Assembly: GCA_036936605.1 (NCBI GenBank)
Contig: JAUPFV010000001.1
Coordinates: 217,959,530 to 218,023,529 of the forward strand
Origin: Limnanthes douglasii subsp. nivea
Lineage: Eukaryota > Streptophyta > Magnoliopsida > Brassicales > Limnanthaceae
DNA: 64,000 nucleotides
Direction of reading: 5' to 3'
The position numbers were made by a program, and so were the translations under genes. Below, piece after piece: positions 61,437 to 64,000 of the stretch (position 1 is the first letter of the stretch; each line of letters opens with the position of its first letter). The notes below the pieces were generated by a model that was given only the letters and a program-made list of their open reading frames with translations, was not told the DNA's origin and searched no databases.

Positions 61437-64000
61437 TTATCTTCAAGGTTAAATCATATACAAATCCGGAATCCGGATTTGTGTTTTGGTTTTCCCGGTA
61501 ACTTACTTGGTAACCTATCATTGGATTGGTATTTTCTACTGTTTAAGATATTTGCTTATAAAAGCCTTGTAATCTGTCTGCTCCTGTGACGTCCCAAAGC
61601 ACATAAGAAACATTGTCAGTGTTGAAATAATCCTATAAAGTTTACCAGCTTTTAAGAGGCTCTAGACAATGAATGGGGGACTAAGCAACTGCATCTTGTA
61701 AATGCAAATTTTGATTAAAATATGTAAATGACACTACTATAAATAATGGATAATGATACATAAACAATTTAATTCAAGATTTGTGATTTGGTTTTTTCAT
61801 GTATTTACTTCGTAACCTATTCAGATATTTGCTCTTAATCCCCTTGTAATCAATCTGCTAGATATTTTCTCTTAAAAACACCATGTAATCGATCTGCTCT
61901 CGTGACATTCCAAAGCAAATAAAAAAAAATTATATCGTAAGATTTTTTATTTATTTGTTTTTACTGATTCGCTTTTGAAAAATTAATTACTTTATATAAA
62001 AGTATGCGATGAAGATTTAAATCTTTCGCCTACTATCACAATTAAAAAATCATATAACCTATCATCATTTTTTTAAAATTCTAATATTATAACCTAAAAT
62101 TTTTAAACCATAAATCTTAAAATCTCTAAATTACAAAATTAGAAAAATTGATTTCGAATGCAAAATATATTCCAAAATACATAAACCATATTTAAAAAAT
62201 AGGAGGAAAAAATGGTAATATATTATTAGTTATAATAGTGTATTTAAAAAAATTAAATTGCAATATATAGAATAATAATCTATTGAACTAGTGGCCAAAT
62301 ATCTAATGGTTTATAACACTAACATCCTTCGTGAAATTCAGAGTCCAATAATAATAAGCAGGGAGGGTTTGAAATACCGATTTAGTCTTCGTGAAGTTAT
62401 CAACAACCTACGAATCTGATGTAACATATGAAAGCGAGATCACCCCGAAATGAAATTGATGACGATCGAAGTGACAACTCAATATTAATGTGTTCCGTCC
62501 TCTCATGAAAAACATAATTTTTTGCAACATAATGAAAATGATGATGATTATGCAATTGGGAATAGCTTGTCTGATCCAAAAGGTGCGATGATTGATGAGA
62601 TTGATTGTGGGTATAACAATTTTAATTTGGCTACCCGTTGTTGTGACACCTCTTTCGATTTCTTCCGACCAGCTCTTTGTTATTGAAAATTAGAAGAGTT
62701 GACTTTGTTTTTTCGTGATATTTATTATTGAATTTGAATATAATAGGTTTCTTGTATACAATTGGATTGCTCTAATGAATTAACGATTTTTTAAAGATGT
62801 AAATCATTTGACTATTAAGATTGATCTCTAACAAATAACAAATGAGCTGTAAAGTTGAATAGAGATTTGATGATAATAAATATATAAACAATTTAATTCA
62901 GATTTGTGTTTGGTTTTTCCAGTTGCTTACTTAGTAAGCTATCATTTAATTTGGATTTTGTGCTTTGGTTTTCCTAGTTACTTACTTAGTAACCTATCAT
63001 TGGATTGGTATTTCTTACTGTGCAAGATATTTGCCGTTAAAATCCTTGTAATTTACCTGCCGAGAAAAATTATATTATAATTAACTAATGTAAATAAAAA
63101 CATTTGAAGAAAATCTTCTATAGTTTTTCAATTATTTGTTTTTACCAATTTATTTTTGAAAAGTTAATCAATTCATAAAATTATGCATTGAAGTTTTAAA
63201 TCTTTTATCTACCAACACAATAAAAATCATTAATATTGTTGAACAACTTATAACTAAATTAATGTTGTGTTATAATCGACTATTTTCAAATGATGTTTTA
63301 ATTGCTATATGTTACATTTCGATTAAAGAATGCACATTTCCCAAAAAAACCAAAGTTAAGTTTGTTTGTAGCGACATAACCCTTTAGGTTTGAATAAGCG
63401 CTCTTTGTGTGGTTAGTGTTCGTGTTTCCAAAATGCATGAACTTCGTTTTTCACGCGATAAACTTATCGATGTAAAAAACTAACTAAGAAGTTTTAATGT
63501 ATTCAATTGCTTTATAATAGTCTTTGAACTTTTGAAGTATATTATTCGGACTTTTGTTAAATGTTTCTTCACTTTCCGGCTACAATGTTTTATTCCTTGA
63601 ATCCATAAAACGATAAAATAATTTTTTTAATAATTGTTTAAATCTAATTTTCATGGTTTTTCGTAGACTATCTTCTTAGTTATGTATGTCATCTATCTTT
63701 AGTTGTATTTTTTCAATGGTGAGAAAGTTATATAAACTTAAGTTGGTGATAGTAAAACTTGGTTCAAGGGTAAAATTGGGTTTTAAACTTTTTTTTATTG
63801 ATATTAAGTATTTGGCCAAAGCTATTTCCTTCATTAGAATTTTTATTTCTTCCATAATTTGAAAACAAATCCCATGTTGTTATTTCCTCTATAAAGGAAA
63901 TTACACATTTGTCCTTCTACCAATTTATTCTACCTTTTTCATTTTCAAAAACGCCATTATTCTACCCCATTTATTCTATTATCCTACCCATTAACAAAAT
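61437..64000. other. Long-unit 3' part (U6), cut by window end
   Basis: Same content as U3 24770 onward: repeated acceptor-like modules (61477 onward, 61773 onward, 62898 onward), third MADS relic, AT-rich spacer. No gene called. Confidence 0.5.
62535..62686 (+). pseudogene. 3'-end relic of a third MADS paralogue (U6)
   Basis: Same ~50-codon relic as U3, with no difference seen in the coding part. Confidence 0.75.

Larger units (their letters stand above)
50748..64000. repeat. Tandem unit U6 (long type, cut by window end)
   Basis: At least 13.25 kb, following the U4 layout to a point equal to about 43057 in U4. Spacers: AT-rich 52656-54018 and 54806-55647; MADS 3' flank 57617-59058 with the 63-bp duplication at 57989-58114. 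The minisatellite and palindromes would lie just beyond the window. Confidence 0.93.

Overview
The window is eukaryotic nuclear DNA from a flowering plant, most likely a eudicot. Support: AT-rich intergenic sequence, GT-AG introns, plant-style TATA boxes with CT-rich leaders, a type I (M-alpha) MADS-box gene and remnants of a plant transposon-type gene. I cannot name the species. There are no bacterial operons, rRNA or tRNA genes or CRISPR arrays that I can see.

Almost the whole window is one tandem array. Six head-to-tail copies of the same segment are present: U1 (1-10216, start cut by the window), U2 (10217-20214), U3 (20215-29797), U4 (29798-45525), U5 (45526-50747) and U6 (50748-64000, end cut). 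U4 is the only complete long unit, at 15.7 kb. U1 and U2 lack its last 5.6 kb. U3 lacks an internal 6 kb block that includes the MADS gene. U5 lost about 10.6 kb and carries patchwork filler at the break. The array runs off both ends of the window.

Order inside a full unit, read on the + strand: (1) the 5' half of a dead minus-strand transposon-type gene with its own TATA box and a (GA)n tract in the leader; (2) an AT-rich block with a degenerate 600-bp tandem duplication, each copy holding a small very basic ORF; (3) an intact single-exon 319-aa M-alpha MADS gene with TATA box, CT-rich leader and a probable 5'-UTR intron; (4) a MADS-less paralogue of its C-terminal half with an internally duplicated module; (5) an acidic exon-like ORF behind a good splice acceptor; (6) a 202-bp inverted repeat; (7) a third, short relic of the MADS gene's 3' end; (8) a 33-bp minisatellite and a cluster of four palindromes; (9) the 3' exons of the minus-strand transposon-type gene, which continues into the next unit.

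Four MADS copies (U1, U2, U4, U6) encode exactly the same protein, although the neighbouring ORFs and the transposon remnant differ between units. The encoded protein combines a MADS domain, an NLS and an LxLxLxL motif like the EAR repression motif. A dosage-amplified type I MADS repressor, with MADS-less relatives carrying the same EAR-like motif, is the most interesting biological reading. Expression and function are inference only.
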